DNA of 64,000 nucleotides from Pandoraea oxalativorans (lineage in GTDB: Bacteria; Pseudomonadota; Gammaproteobacteria; Burkholderiales; Burkholderiaceae): NCBI RefSeq assembly GCF_000972785.3, contig NZ_CP011253.3, positions 5,394,001-5,458,000 on the forward strand. The letters run 5' to 3'. Shown in pieces: positions 45,721 to 54,382 of the stretch. Position 1 is the first letter of the stretch. Every line of letters starts with the position of its first letter. The translations under genes were made by a program, and so were the position numbers. The notes beneath the pieces are model-generated. The model was not told the DNA's origin, did not search any database, and saw only the letters and a list, made by a program, of their open reading frames with translations.

Positions 45721-47829
45721 ATGTCGTCCTTCCCGCTCAATCCTGCCCAGAACGAAGCCACGCACTATTTCGACGGCCCATGCCTCGTGCTGGCCGGCGC
45801 AGGCAGCGGCAAGACACGCGTCATCACGCAGAAGATCGCCTGGCTCATCGAAGCCAAGGGGTTCGAGCCCAAGCACATCGCTGCCGTGACCTTCACCAAC
45901 AAGGCGGCCGCCGAAATGCGAGAGCGGGTGGCGAAGCAGCTCGAAGGCAAGACCCTCACCACGCCGGGCAAGGTCGGGCGCAAGGTGCCCGTCAATCAGC
46001 TCACCATCTGTACGTTTCACTCGCTGGGCGTGCAGATTCTGCGACGCGAAGCGGAAAACGTCGGCCTCAAACCGCAGTTCTCGATTCTCGACGCCGACGA
46101 CTGCTTCGGCCTGATTCAGGAACAGCTCGGCACGACCGACAAGGCGATGATTCGCGGCGTGCAAACCGCCATCTCGCTGTGGAAGAACGGCCTCGTCACA
46201 CCCGAAGTCGCGCTCGCCGCCGCCGAGACGGCCGACGAACATCAGGCGGCCGTCGTCTATCGCAATTACATGGCGACGTTGCAGGCTTATCAGGCGGTCG
46301 ACTTCGACGATCTGATCCGCTTGCCCGCCGAACTCTTCGAGCGCGACGAGGAAGTGCGTGAGCGCTGGCAGAACAAGCTGCGCTATCTGCTCATCGACGA
46401 GTATCAGGACACCAACACCTGTCAGTACCTGCTGCTCAAGCTGCTCGCCGGGCCGCGCGCGGCGTTCACGGCCGTGGGCGACGACGATCAGGCGATCTAC
46501 GGCTGGCGCGGCGCGACGCTGGAGAACCTCAAGCAATTACAGGTCGACTTCCCGACGCTCAAGGTCATCAAGCTCGAACAGAATTACCGCTCGACGTCGC
46601 GCATCCTGACGGCAGCGAACAACGTCATAGCGAAGAATCCGAAAATCTTCGAGAAGAAGCTCTGGAGCGAGCACGGTCTGGGCGATCCCATCACCGTCAC
46701 CGCGATGAACGACGAGGAGCACGAAGCCGAGTCGGTCGTCTTCCGCCTGTCCGCGCACAAGTTCGAGCGACGCGCGGAATTTCGCGACTACGCCATTCTT
46801 TATCGCGGCAACCATCAGGCGCGCATCTTCGAACAGGTCCTGCGCCGGGAACGCATTCCATACGTGCTCTCGGGCGGTCAGTCGTTTTTCGATAAAGCGG
46901 AAATCAAGGACCTCTGCGCGTATCTGCGACTGCTCGCGAATCCCGACGACGATCCCGCGTTCATCCGCGCCGTGACGACACCGCGCCGGGGCGTGGGCAG
47001 CACCACGCTCGAAGTGCTGGGCAGCTTTGCGGGTCAGGCGAAGGTGTCGCTGTTCGAAGCGGTTTATATGGGCGCGGTCGAAGCGCGCCTGCAACCGCGT
47101 CAGCTCGATCCATTGCGCGCATTCTGCGATTTCATTCAGCGCATCGCCGCGCGGGCCGCCCGCGATCCGGCCAACGAGGTCATCGACGACCTCATGGAAG
47201 GCATTCACTACGAGGCGTACCTCTACGACACGTTCGACGAGCGTCAGGCGCAATCGCGCTGGACCACCGTGCTCGAATTCCTCGAATGGATGAAGCGTAA
47301 GGGCACGCGCAGCGAGACGTCGGCAACCGCCGAAGGTCTCGATTCGCTCGAAGACCAGGACGACGACGCCAAGAGCCTCATGGAACTCACGCAGACCATC
47401 GCGCTGATGTCGATGCTCGAAGGTCGCGATGGCGACGACCCGGACGCCGTGCGCCTGTCGACGCTGCACGCCTCGAAGGGACTGGAGTATCCGCACGTGT
47501 TTCTCGTCGGCGTGGAGGAAGGCATCCTGCCGCACATTCGCGAAGACGAGGAAGTGACCGCGGAGAAGATCGAAGAGGAGCGCCGGTTGATGTACGTCGG
47601 CATCACCCGCGCGCAGCGCACGTTGCAACTGTCGTGGTGCAAGAAGCGCAAGCGCGCGCGTGAGACGTACACCTGCGAGGTCTCGCGTTTTGTGCCGGAG
47701 ATGCAACTGGACGAAGCGCCGCCCCCGCCGCCCGAAGACGCCCCCATGTCGCCCAAAGACCGACTCGCCAGCCTCAAGGCGATGCTCGCTGGCGGCGCGG
47801 GCAAGACACCGTCTGCGTCAGGGGCTTAA
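45721..47829 (+). CDS. rep: ATP-dependent DNA helicase Rep (UvrD/Rep family)
   Basis: A 702-residue superfamily-1 3'-5' DNA helicase. Walker A AGAGSGKTR (residues 25-33), motif Ia TFTNKAAAEMRERV, Walker B LLIDEYQDTN, motif III VGDDDQAIYGWRGA, motif IV/V RLSTLHASKGLEYPHVFLVGVEEG and motif VI EERRLMYVGITRAQ are all intact. The length and the opening LNPAQNEATHYFDGPCLVLAGAGSGKT fit Rep rather than UvrD. It clears protein roadblocks ahead of replication forks and works alongside PriA in restart. Confidence 0.95.
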   Translation: MSSFPLNPAQNEATHYFDGPCLVLAGAGSGKTRVITQKIAWLIEAKGFEPKHIAAVTFTNKAAAEMRERVAKQLEGKTLTTPGKVGRKVPVNQLTICTFHSLGVQILRREAENVGLKPQFSILDADDCFGLIQEQLGTTDKAMIRGVQTAISLWKNGLVTPEVALAAAETADEHQAAVVYRNYMATLQAYQAVDFDDLIRLPAELFERDEEVRERWQNKLRYLLIDEYQDTNTCQYLLLKLLAGPRAAFTAVGDDDQAIYGWRGATLENLKQLQVDFPTLKVIKLEQNYRSTSRILTAANNVIAKNPKIFEKKLWSEHGLGDPITVTAMNDEEHEAESVVFRLSAHKFERRAEFRDYAILYRGNHQARIFEQVLRRERIPYVLSGGQSFFDKAEIKDLCAYLRLLANPDDDPAFIRAVTTPRRGVGSTTLEVLGSFAGQAKVSLFEAVYMGAVEARLQPRQLDPLRAFCDFIQRIAARAARDPANEVIDDLMEGIHYEAYLYDTFDERQAQSRWTTVLEFLEWMKRKGTRSETSATAEGLDSLEDQDDDAKSLMELTQTIALMSMLEGRDGDDPDAVRLSTLHASKGLEYPHVFLVGVEEGILPHIREDEEVTAEKIEEERRLMYVGITRAQRTLQLSWCKKRKRARETYTCEVSRFVPEMQLDEAPPPPPEDAPMSPKDRLASLKAMLAGGAGKTPSASGA

Positions 47830-47874
47830 GGGTCACGCGATCCCCGACACGCCGGGCGTCCTCCACAAACGAAT

Positions 47875-47894
47875 AGCCCCCGCGAGCGGGGGCT
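47875..47894. terminator. GC-rich hairpin between rep and the small secreted peptide gene
   Basis: AGCCCCCG/CGGGGGCT stem with a 4-nt loop, in the convergent gap after rep. No T-run follows on the + strand, so terminator efficiency is uncertain. Confidence 0.5.
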
Positions 47895-48027
47895 GGTCCA
47901 GGACACGGCCAAACTTCAGGCCGAATGGCGAAATACGGCGACACACGGCGACGTCCTTACCGGGGCTGTCGGCGGCGGCAGGCACGCCGTATACACAAAA
48001 TAAGCACAACGTAGGCAATGCTTACCG

Positions 48028-48141
48028 CTACTTGCCACTACCCGAAGACGTTTGGTCACACGCGGCAGCCGGGCTCGTTGCCACGACCACGCCCGCCAGA
48101 CCGGTCAAACAAAGCAGGACTGCAACCATCAGTTTTCGCAT
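48028..48141 (-). CDS. Small secreted peptide of unknown function (37 aa)
   Basis: A 37-codon gene with a very strong ribosome site (GAGGAGG, 8 nt before the ATG at 48141). The product is nearly all signal peptide: MRKLMVAVLLCLTGLAGVVV, then ATSPAAA and the short mature end CDQTSSGSGK. Cleavage after SPAAA would leave a ~10-residue Cys-containing peptide. Similar tiny 'signal peptide + CDK/T-S-S-G-rich' genes occur in other Burkholderiaceae as I recall. It may be a small periplasmic or lipid-anchored peptide; the Cys is too late for a canonical lipobox. The quality of the start signal is the main evidence that it is expressed. Confidence 0.65.
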   Translation of the reverse strand: MRKLMVAVLLCLTGLAGVVVATSPAAACDQTSSGSGK

Positions 48142-48409
48142 AGGCTCGCCTCCTCTCGTCAGGTGGAGTTTCACTATAGGAGCCCATCCTTTCGAAGACA
48201 AAGACATCTTGACCATCGACGCGCGCCGGGTGATAGTCGGTAAAAAACGGACGAAACGATACGCAAGTTGCGTCGATTTCGATCCAATGCCCACACCCTC
48301 CGCATCTTCGTCAGGCGCTTTGTCACGCATGCCATACATTTGGCCGGTTTGACGGGCCCCGCGGGCGCGCGTGTGCGGCGCCGATCCCAGTTTTTGTGGA
48401 GCGTGGTGC

Positions 48410-49186
48410 GTGAGACTGCATATTTTGTCCGACCTGCATTTGTCCGTGGCGCCGTTGGCCATTCCCGACGTCGAGGCCGACGTCACGATCCTGGCGGGCG
48501 ACATCGGCCGCCCGGCGCAAGCCATCGAATGGGCGGCGCAACTGCCGCGCCCCGTCATCTACGTTCCCGGTAATCACGAGTTCTACGGCGCGACGCTCGC
48601 CGGCACGCTAGCCGAATTGCGACGTTTGACGGTTGGCACCAACGTACATCTGCTCGAACGCGGTGCGGTCGTCATCGGAGGCGTGCGCTTCGTCGGCACA
48701 ACGTTGTGGACGGACTTCGCGCTTTACGACGCCGAGGGCAAGCACGACGCGGCGGTTGAAGAGTCGCAGAAGTTCGTGCGCGACTTCACGCGCATTCGCG
48801 TCGGTGATCCCGCCGCGCCGTGGTCCGATCTGCCGTTCTTTTCGCCGGACGACTGTGCAGCGCTGTGTCGCGAGAACGTCGCCTGGCTCGCGCGTACCTT
48901 CGCCGCGCCCCACGACGGCCCGACGGTGGCCGTCACCCATCATGCGCCGACGCCGCAGAGCATTCACCCGCGCTTCGCGGGCTCCCTCGTCAATCCGGCG
49001 TTCATTTCGGATCTGACCTCGCTCATCGAGCAATCCGACGCCGCGCTGTGGATCCACGGCCATACGCACGATTCGTTCGACTATCGCGTCGGGCATACGC
49101 GGGTGTTGTGCAATCCGCGCGGCTACTGCTTTGAGGGACGTGTCGAAAACCCGGCCTTCGATCCGCAGATGATTGTGCGTGTGTGA
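48410..49186 (+). CDS. Calcineurin-like metallophosphoesterase
   Basis: A 258-residue predicted cytoplasmic metallophosphoesterase. Metal-binding motifs appear in order: SDLHLS, LAGDIGRP, VPGNHEFYG, VTHHAP and GHTHDSFDY. The family hydrolyses phosphodiesters or phosphomonoesters with two divalent metals; the substrate cannot be read from sequence. I use the GTG at 48410, which starts directly with VRLHILSDLHL as is usual and has TGGAG 8 nt upstream. It is convergent with the cytochrome gene. Confidence 0.9.
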   Translation: MRLHILSDLHLSVAPLAIPDVEADVTILAGDIGRPAQAIEWAAQLPRPVIYVPGNHEFYGATLAGTLAELRRLTVGTNVHLLERGAVVIGGVRFVGTTLWTDFALYDAEGKHDAAVEESQKFVRDFTRIRVGDPAAPWSDLPFFSPDDCAALCRENVAWLARTFAAPHDGPTVAVTHHAPTPQSIHPRFAGSLVNPAFISDLTSLIEQSDAALWIHGHTHDSFDYRVGHTRVLCNPRGYCFEGRVENPAFDPQMIVRV

Positions 49187-49232
49187 CGCGACGGCGTCCG
49201 ACACGCCCGTCCCACGCGAGCGCAGAAACAAA

Positions 49233-49254
49233 AATCCCCGCCGAAGCGGGGATT
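49233..49254. terminator. Bidirectional terminator
   Basis: A 9-bp stem, AATCCCCGC/GCGGGGATT, with a CGAA loop. It has a T-run on the + side and A-run (T-run in reverse) on the other, between convergent metallophosphoesterase and cytochrome genes. Confidence 0.9.
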
Positions 49255-49307
49255 TTTTGTTGCGGCTTGGTTGCGGCTTAATTGCGACTTAAGCAAACGC
49301 GATGCGC

Positions 49308-50207
49308 TTACTTCGCTGCGCTCACCATATAGTCGACGGCGGCCTTGACGTCGTCGTCCGACGCGTTGGCTGCCCCGCCCTTCGGCGGCATCGCGTTCAG
49401 GCCTTTGAGCGCGGCATTGTGCAGTGTCTCGATGCCGGTTGCGATACGCGGCGCCCATGCGGCCTTGTCGCCGAACTTCGGCGCGCCTGCCACGCCAGCC
49501 GCGTGGCAAGCCATACACACGGTGTCGTAGAGCTTCTTGCCTGCGTCGACGCTGCCCCCTGCGCTGGCGGCGGCCGGGGCCGCTGTCTTGAGCGACGCCA
49601 TCGCGGCTGCAGCCGCTGCGGCCGAACCTGCGTCGGCGCCCGAAGCGGCGGCGGGTGCCGCAGCGCCCGATGCGGCCGCGGCGCCTGATGCGGGCTTCGC
49701 CGGTTCGGCAGGCTCCTGCAACTTGCCGCCCGACGCGTTCGCCATATAGACGATGGCGCGGCCGATTTCGTAATCCGTCACGTCGTCGGGGTTGGTGCCC
49801 CCGCGCGCGGGCATGCCGCCTTTACCGGCCAACGCGATCTTAAGCATGTCGTCGTAACCGGGCTTGATGCGCGGGGCCCAGTCCTCGGAGGAACCGACTT
49901 TCGGCGCGCCAGCGACACCGGACGCGTGGCAAGCGGCGCACACAGCCTTATAGAGTTGTTCGCCGGTTTGATAGACGCGCGGTGCGTTGGCGTCCTTGAC
50001 CTCGACGTGTGCCACGGGCGCGATGCGCTCGGCAATGGCTTTTTCGGTCATGGCGGAACTGCCAGCGCCGGTCAGGGCGTTGTTGCCCACGTAATTGACC
50101 AGCAAAACGATGATGACGATCGGGACGAGAAAACCGGCAATAACTGCGGCGATGAGCTGCTTGGGTGTTTTAATCAGGGACTCGTGCTCGTTATGTGCTT
50201 CACTCAT
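49308..50207 (-). CDS. Dihaem c5-type cytochrome c, membrane-anchored
   Basis: A 299-residue protein with an uncleaved N-terminal membrane anchor (LIAAVIAGFLVPIVIIVLLV, residues ~18-37). Two cytochrome c domains follow: haem motifs CAACH (90-94) and CMACH (231-235), each with a distal MP-ligand region (GGMPARGG; NAMPPKGG). An Ala/Pro-rich linker (~165-220) joins them. This is the c5/CccA-like type that carries electrons between the bc1 complex and terminal oxidases on the periplasmic side. The ATG at 50207 with GAGA upstream matches the hydrophilic start MSEAHNEHES. Confidence 0.92.
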   Translation of the reverse strand: MSEAHNEHESLIKTPKQLIAAVIAGFLVPIVIIVLLVNYVGNNALTGAGSSAMTEKAIAERIAPVAHVEVKDANAPRVYQTGEQLYKAVCAACHASGVAGAPKVGSSEDWAPRIKPGYDDMLKIALAGKGGMPARGGTNPDDVTDYEIGRAIVYMANASGGKLQEPAEPAKPASGAAAASGAAAPAAASGADAGSAAAAAAAMASLKTAAPAAASAGGSVDAGKKLYDTVCMACHAAGVAGAPKFGDKAAWAPRIATGIETLHNAALKGLNAMPPKGGAANASDDDVKAAVDYMVSAAK

Positions 50208-50600
50208 GCGGGATCTCTCAATAGTTTTTGTGGAAACCGAGTGCATCACACCGGATAGCTCGCATCGGCCGCGGGCAGTATCCAGTCAAAATAACGAACC
50301 ATTGTAGCAACAAACCCTCGGCCGATGACGCGCCAAGGCAGTGCGCAGACGCCGCAAAAGTCCCGTATTTTCCCTAACTTACGCGAAAGCAAAAGCGGTG
50401 TTCCGCGTAGTTCGTGCGCAAAGGGCGTGCGCGTTGCATACACGTCAAATCCGCGCGGGATGGGCGTCCGACAGAGAATCGCCGCATTGTGAGGCGAGAG
50501 AATGCACGGGGCATGGACGTCACGCGGCAAAACCGCTATGCTTCTACCTCTTTGCCTGCCGGTACGCGCGTTCGCGCCTTCTCCCCCGGTGGTCAGCACA
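50208..50600. other. Intergenic region between the cytochrome c gene and tRNA-Arg
   Basis: About 390 bp with no protein gene. On the minus strand an extended -10-like TGCTACAAT lies at 50309-50301, ~95 nt before the cytochrome start, and is a candidate promoter. The tRNA promoter should lie near 50550-50595 but no clear -35/-10 pair was recognised. Confidence 0.45.
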
Positions 50601-50676
50601 GCGCCCGTAGCTCAGGGGATAGAGTATCGGCCTCCGAAGCCGAGGGTCACTGGTTCGATTCCAGTCGGGCGCACCA
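50601..50676 (+). tRNA. tRNA-Arg (anticodon CCG)
   Basis: A 76-nt cloverleaf with encoded CCA. The acceptor stem pairs GCGCCCG with CGGGCGC, the D-arm is GCTCAGGGGATAGAGT, the anticodon stem TCGGC/GCCGA holds loop CTCCGAA with CCG at 50634-50636, and the T-arm is CTGGTTCGATTCCAG. It reads the CGG arginine codon. No integrase is adjacent, so the gene is not occupied as an insertion site here. Confidence 0.97.
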
Positions 50677-50752
50677 ATCTGCCGTTTGCCTCTCCCGTTG
50701 GATATCCTCGTTCTGCCCTTCTGCCCTCTTTGGCGCCCTCTCCCCGCTCGAC

Positions 50753-51286
50753 TCAAAACACCACCAGCCGGTCCACCAGTTGCGCCATCCGGGAATTCGA
50801 CGCCGACCACGATTCCACCGTCGCCGACCGTCCGTCGAAGTACACCGTATTGATGACCGAGCCGTCCTGACTCAGGGTCAGCGTCGCATACGCGAGGTAC
50901 TCGCTCGGGGAGCTACCCCACAAGGAATTGCGCCACGCGCGGCGCACCGTGTAGTTCAGCACGACACAGCCCGTCGGCCAGGTGCCCGGGCTGTAGATCG
51001 TGCTAACGATCCCGTAGGCCCGCAAACGCCCCTGAATCGCAGGCAGCAAATCGGAAATGCCGTCCGGGGCCAGCTCGATGCACATGTTGCGCGAAAGCAG
51101 TTCGGGGGCCGCCGGTTGCGTGGGCGGCGAGACGGACGGCAACTGGTCCGAGAGCACCACCCCCGTCGATACGACGCTCGCCGCGACCTGCGCCGCGAGG
51201 ATCGGCGCAGGCGTGGAGAAAAGACAACCGTTAAGCGTCGCGCTGGCCGTCGCCGCCAGCGCCAGCACCATCGCGAGGCGCTTCAT
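50753..51286 (-). CDS. Small outer-membrane-type lipoprotein (Sbal_3080-like)
   Basis: A 177-residue lipoprotein: signal peptide with lipobox TLNGC (Cys21), then a globular domain. The segments NMCIELAPDGISDLLPAIQGRL, GTWPTGCVVLNYTVRRAW and EYLAYATLTLSQDG recall the Sbal_3080 family of uncharacterised lipoproteins (from memory). Its ATG overlaps the stop codon of flgH (ATGA at 51286), so the two are translationally coupled. It may help anchor or localise the FlgH-like ring protein; this is inference from coupling only. Confidence 0.7.
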   Translation of the reverse strand: MKRLAMVLALAATASATLNGCLFSTPAPILAAQVAASVVSTGVVLSDQLPSVSPPTQPAAPELLSRNMCIELAPDGISDLLPAIQGRLRAYGIVSTIYSPGTWPTGCVVLNYTVRRAWRNSLWGSSPSEYLAYATLTLSQDGSVINTVYFDGRSATVESWSASNSRMAQLVDRLVVF

Positions 51287-51993
51287 CAGAACGGTGACAC
51301 GCCAAGAAGAATCGTCTGCAACCAGCCGCCATTGCTGCCGTCGGCGACCTGGCCGTCGTCCACGCGCGCCGCCTTGGCCTGCCCTACCTTGCTCGACGCC
51401 ACCACGTTGGCGGGCGAGATATCGAACTTGTTGACCACGCCGGTGAAGCGGAACGTCTCCATGTTGCGTCCCTGCATGACCTGCTTTTCCCCGCCGACCA
51501 CGTAAGCGCCATTGGGCAGCACTTCCACGATCGCCACGGCAATCGTCCCGGTCATCGCGGAACTCGACGTATTCGTGCCATTGCCCTTGAAGCTGCTCGC
51601 CTGCTGACCGATGTTGAACCAGCGCTCCAGCACCGAATCGGCCCCGTCCGCCCTGGCGCTCTTGGCCGTCATGCTCGCGTTGCGCGACGTGTCGCTCTGC
51701 GATTTGCTGGTGCCCGTGGAGTTTTCCGAGACGGCAATCGTCAGCAAGTCGCCGATGCGATGCGCCACCGGCGTTTCGAACCAGTTCGTCGCCGTAGTGG
51801 ACTGATAGATGGAACCGCCGGTCTGGACGTTGGCCACGCGGGGCATCGGCATGACCGCCATCGGCGTTGCCGTGACCTGCGGGCTCGAACAACCGCCGAG
51901 CGCGACACTCGCGCTCGCGAGCACCGCCAGCCACGCCAGCGTACGGGTCAGAACGCGCGTTGCCGCGCTCGGTAGCATCGACAGTTTCGACAT
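51286..51993 (-). CDS. flgH: Flagellar L-ring protein FlgH (orphan copy)
   Basis: A 235-residue lipoprotein: signal peptide with lipobox VALGGC (Cys35), then the FlgH domain. GDLLTIAVSENSTGTSKSQS, ANVQTGGSIYQ, the strand VNKFDISPANVVASSKVGQA and the C-terminal GGWLQTILLGVSPF are clear family motifs. FlgH forms the outer-membrane ring around the flagellar rod. Normally flgH sits inside flgBCDEFGHIJKL with flgI; here no other rod or ring genes are adjacent, and the next gene is a coupled lipoprotein. The conserved 'SLFxDxRA' segment is replaced by NWFETPVAHRI, suggesting a divergent paralogue. The start has only a weak ribosome site. Confidence 0.85.
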   Translation of the reverse strand: MSKLSMLPSAATRVLTRTLAWLAVLASASVALGGCSSPQVTATPMAVMPMPRVANVQTGGSIYQSTTATNWFETPVAHRIGDLLTIAVSENSTGTSKSQSDTSRNASMTAKSARADGADSVLERWFNIGQQASSFKGNGTNTSSSAMTGTIAVAIVEVLPNGAYVVGGEKQVMQGRNMETFRFTGVVNKFDISPANVVASSKVGQAKAARVDDGQVADGSNGGWLQTILLGVSPF

Positions 51994-52300
51994 GGTGAGG
52001 CGCCCCCGCGCCGGTCCCGGATGCCGTATCCGGATGTCTTTCGAAAGTGGTGGACGGTTGGCAGGCGGCACGGTCTCCGCCAGACGAAGGCAGCACGGCG
52101 GCCAGCTTCGTGATGGATAGTAAGAACCGCGCGTGCAGCCACTGCGCACAAATAGAGGAAAATTTGTGGAGGCACGACGCGCGGCGCCCCGAAGCTGAGA
52201 GAATGGCGCGCCGACCATGGGAGGGCCGCACCCGCTCGCCCGGTCGTCAACGGCGCAGCACTCAACTTCAGCCGCTAACCTCGTCAGAACACCGAAGCGC
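51994..52300. other. Divergent promoter region, flgH / sensor kinase
   Basis: About 305 bp between divergent flgH and the BaeS-like kinase. Both promoters should be here, making these candidates for control by the adjacent regulator. No clear operator repeat was recognised. Confidence 0.4.
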
Positions 52301-53413
52301 ATGAATTCAGGCATCACCCGCAAGCTGTTCCTCGCGATCTTCGCGACGGGTCTGGTCACCATGGCGGCCACGACGGCCGTCGTGCGTGCCGCCGTGGGCG
52401 GACACAGCTGGTTGCGCGGCGACAACCTGATGTATCTGGCGATCCTCGGCGTCGCCCTGCTCGGGGCCGTCGCGCTGCGGCTCGCCCAGCGTCTGCTCGT
52501 GCCCGTCACGCCGCTGCTCGAAGCCACGCACCGCATGGCGATGGGCGACTACAGCGTGCGTGCGCCCACCGCCGGGGCGGACGAACTCGCGCGACTCGCC
52601 GTCGACCTGAACCGTCTGGCCGACACGCTGGCGCAGAACGACCGCCTGCGCCGCAACCTGCTCGCCGACATCTCCCACGAACTGCGCACGCCGCTGTCGA
52701 TCCTGCGCGGCGAAATCGAAGCGATGGAAGACGGGGTGCGCCCGCTCACGCAGGACGCGCTCGCCTCACTGCGGGTCGAGATCTCGCTGCTCTCCAAGCT
52801 GATCGACGACCTCTACGAGCTGTCGCTCTCCGACGTGGGCGCGCTGACCTACGAGTTCGCGCCGGTGGATATGACCGAGCGCGTCGCCACGTCGGTCGCC
52901 GCCTTCGGCGACTGGTTCGAAGCCAAGGACATTGCGCTGAACGTGCACCTCCCGGACGACACGCTCACCGTCGACGGCGATCTGCACCGTCTCACGCAGC
53001 TCATCGGCAATCTGTTTGTGAATTCGTTGCGCTATACCGACGGCGGCGGTGCGGTGCATGTCTATCTGTCGGCGACCGAGACACAATTGCGTCTGGAGAT
53101 CGAAGACTCCGCGCCCGGCGTGCCCGACGACGCCCTGCCCCGCCTGTTCGAGCGCCTGTTCCGGGTGGAAGCGTCGCGTAGCCGACGCAGCGGCGGTGCG
53201 GGCCTCGGACTCGCGCTTTGCAAGCATATTGTCGAAGCGCACGGCGGTCAGATCGCCGCGCGACACTCGCCGCTGGGCGGTCTGGCGCTGGCAATCACCC
53301 TGCCGCGTCAGAGCCCGGACGCCCCCGGCGCTGCGGCATCGACATCGACGGCCTGCGCACTGAGCGCGGTCGCCAGTTGTTTCGGCACCCAAGCCCTGAC
53401 GACCCTGAGTTGA
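52301..53413 (+). CDS. Sensor histidine kinase (BaeS/OmpR-partner type)
   Basis: A 370-residue inner-membrane kinase. Two membrane helices (residues ~8-30 and ~43-65) flank an unusually short periplasmic loop of ~15 residues. HAMP (~66-115), HisKA with His126 in DISHELRTPLS, then HATPase with the N-box (GNLFVNSLRYTDGGG) and G-boxes (SAPGVPDDALPRLFERLFR; GGAGLGLALCKHI) follow. The short loop suggests it senses the membrane itself, as in BaeS-like envelope-stress kinases. It precedes its response regulator by 11 nt. Confidence 0.92.
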   Translation: MNSGITRKLFLAIFATGLVTMAATTAVVRAAVGGHSWLRGDNLMYLAILGVALLGAVALRLAQRLLVPVTPLLEATHRMAMGDYSVRAPTAGADELARLAVDLNRLADTLAQNDRLRRNLLADISHELRTPLSILRGEIEAMEDGVRPLTQDALASLRVEISLLSKLIDDLYELSLSDVGALTYEFAPVDMTERVATSVAAFGDWFEAKDIALNVHLPDDTLTVDGDLHRLTQLIGNLFVNSLRYTDGGGAVHVYLSATETQLRLEIEDSAPGVPDDALPRLFERLFRVEASRSRRSGGAGLGLALCKHIVEAHGGQIAARHSPLGGLALAITLPRQSPDAPGAAASTSTACALSAVASCFGTQALTTLS

Positions 53414-53424
53414 GCCTGCCCTTT

Positions 53425-54339
53425 ATGCACACGCACTCGTCGACATCTCTGCAAAGCCCTTCCGGCGTGTCCTCGCTCACGCCCGCGCCGCCAGCGCATT
53501 CGGCAATCGTCTCGACGCCCGCTGCCATGGCGCTCCCGGACGCCGCGCCGATTCTGATCGTCGAAGACGAACCGAAACTCGCCGCGCTGCTCGCCGAGTA
53601 TCTGCGCGTGGCGGGCATGCCGTGTCGCATCCTGACGGACGGGCGCGACGTGCTGCCCGCGGTGCGCGCGACGCAGCCGCGTCTGGTGCTGCTCGACCTG
53701 ATGCTGCCGGGCATGGATGGCCTCGAAGTCTGCCGCGCCGTGCGCGAGATCTCCGAAGTGCCTATCGTGATGCTGACCGCGCGGGCGGCGGAAACCGACC
53801 GCCTACTCGGACTCGAACTCGGTGCCGACGACTACATCTGCAAGCCCTTCAGTCCGCGTGAAGTGGTCGCGCGCGTCAAGGCGATCCTGCGCCGCGTGCG
53901 CGGCGGTGCGATGGCCAGCGCCGGCACCGCAATGCCCACGCCCGCCGCACCGCCCGCGCCAGCGCTCGTGATTGATGCAGTGCGTCATCACGCGAAGCTC
54001 GACGGACACGAACTGCCGCTCACGCCGGTCGAGCTGCGACTGCTCGCCACGCTCGCCAGCCATCCCGACAAGACGTTCCCACGCGCGCATCTGCTCGACC
54101 GGATGTACGACGATCACCGCGTGGTCGCCGACCGCACGGTGGACAGCCATATCAAGAATCTGCGTCGCAAGTTACAGGCAATCCGGCCGGACGAGGAGAT
54201 CGTGCGCTCGATCTACGGCGTGGGTTACCGGCTGGAGTTGCGCACGGACATCCCCGCCACGCCCCTCGCGTCAACCGTGCCGACGGTGCGACCCGGCGTC
54301 GCGGCTATCGACAACTCGGCCGGGGCGGTGCCAGAATAG
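53425..54339 (+). CDS. OmpR-family response regulator (BaeR-like)
   Basis: A 304-residue regulator. The receiver starts at PILIVEDEPKLAALL with phospho-acceptor Asp91 (LVLLDLMLPGMDG) and Lys in ICKPFSPREV. The winged-helix output domain has TPVELRLLATLASHPDKTF and DSHIKNLRRKLQ. An N-terminal extension of ~40 Ser/Ala/Pro-rich residues precedes the receiver; an internal Met (residue 35) could be the true start and would remove most of it. It is cotranscribed with the kinase 11 nt upstream. The segment GDDYICKPFSPREVVARVKAILRRV is a typical BaeR/CpxR receiver end. Confidence 0.92.
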   Translation: MHTHSSTSLQSPSGVSSLTPAPPAHSAIVSTPAAMALPDAAPILIVEDEPKLAALLAEYLRVAGMPCRILTDGRDVLPAVRATQPRLVLLDLMLPGMDGLEVCRAVREISEVPIVMLTARAAETDRLLGLELGADDYICKPFSPREVVARVKAILRRVRGGAMASAGTAMPTPAAPPAPALVIDAVRHHAKLDGHELPLTPVELRLLATLASHPDKTFPRAHLLDRMYDDHRVVADRTVDSHIKNLRRKLQAIRPDEEIVRSIYGVGYRLELRTDIPATPLASTVPTVRPGVAAIDNSAGAVPE

Positions 54340-54382
54340 GCGCACCCGCTGCCCAAGCGGGATTCATTGAGGAGAAATGTCG

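Noticed and set aside
50601..50676. tRNA-Arg as an occupied integration site
   Set aside because: No integrase gene, no duplicated tRNA 3' end and ordinary housekeeping genes on both sides.
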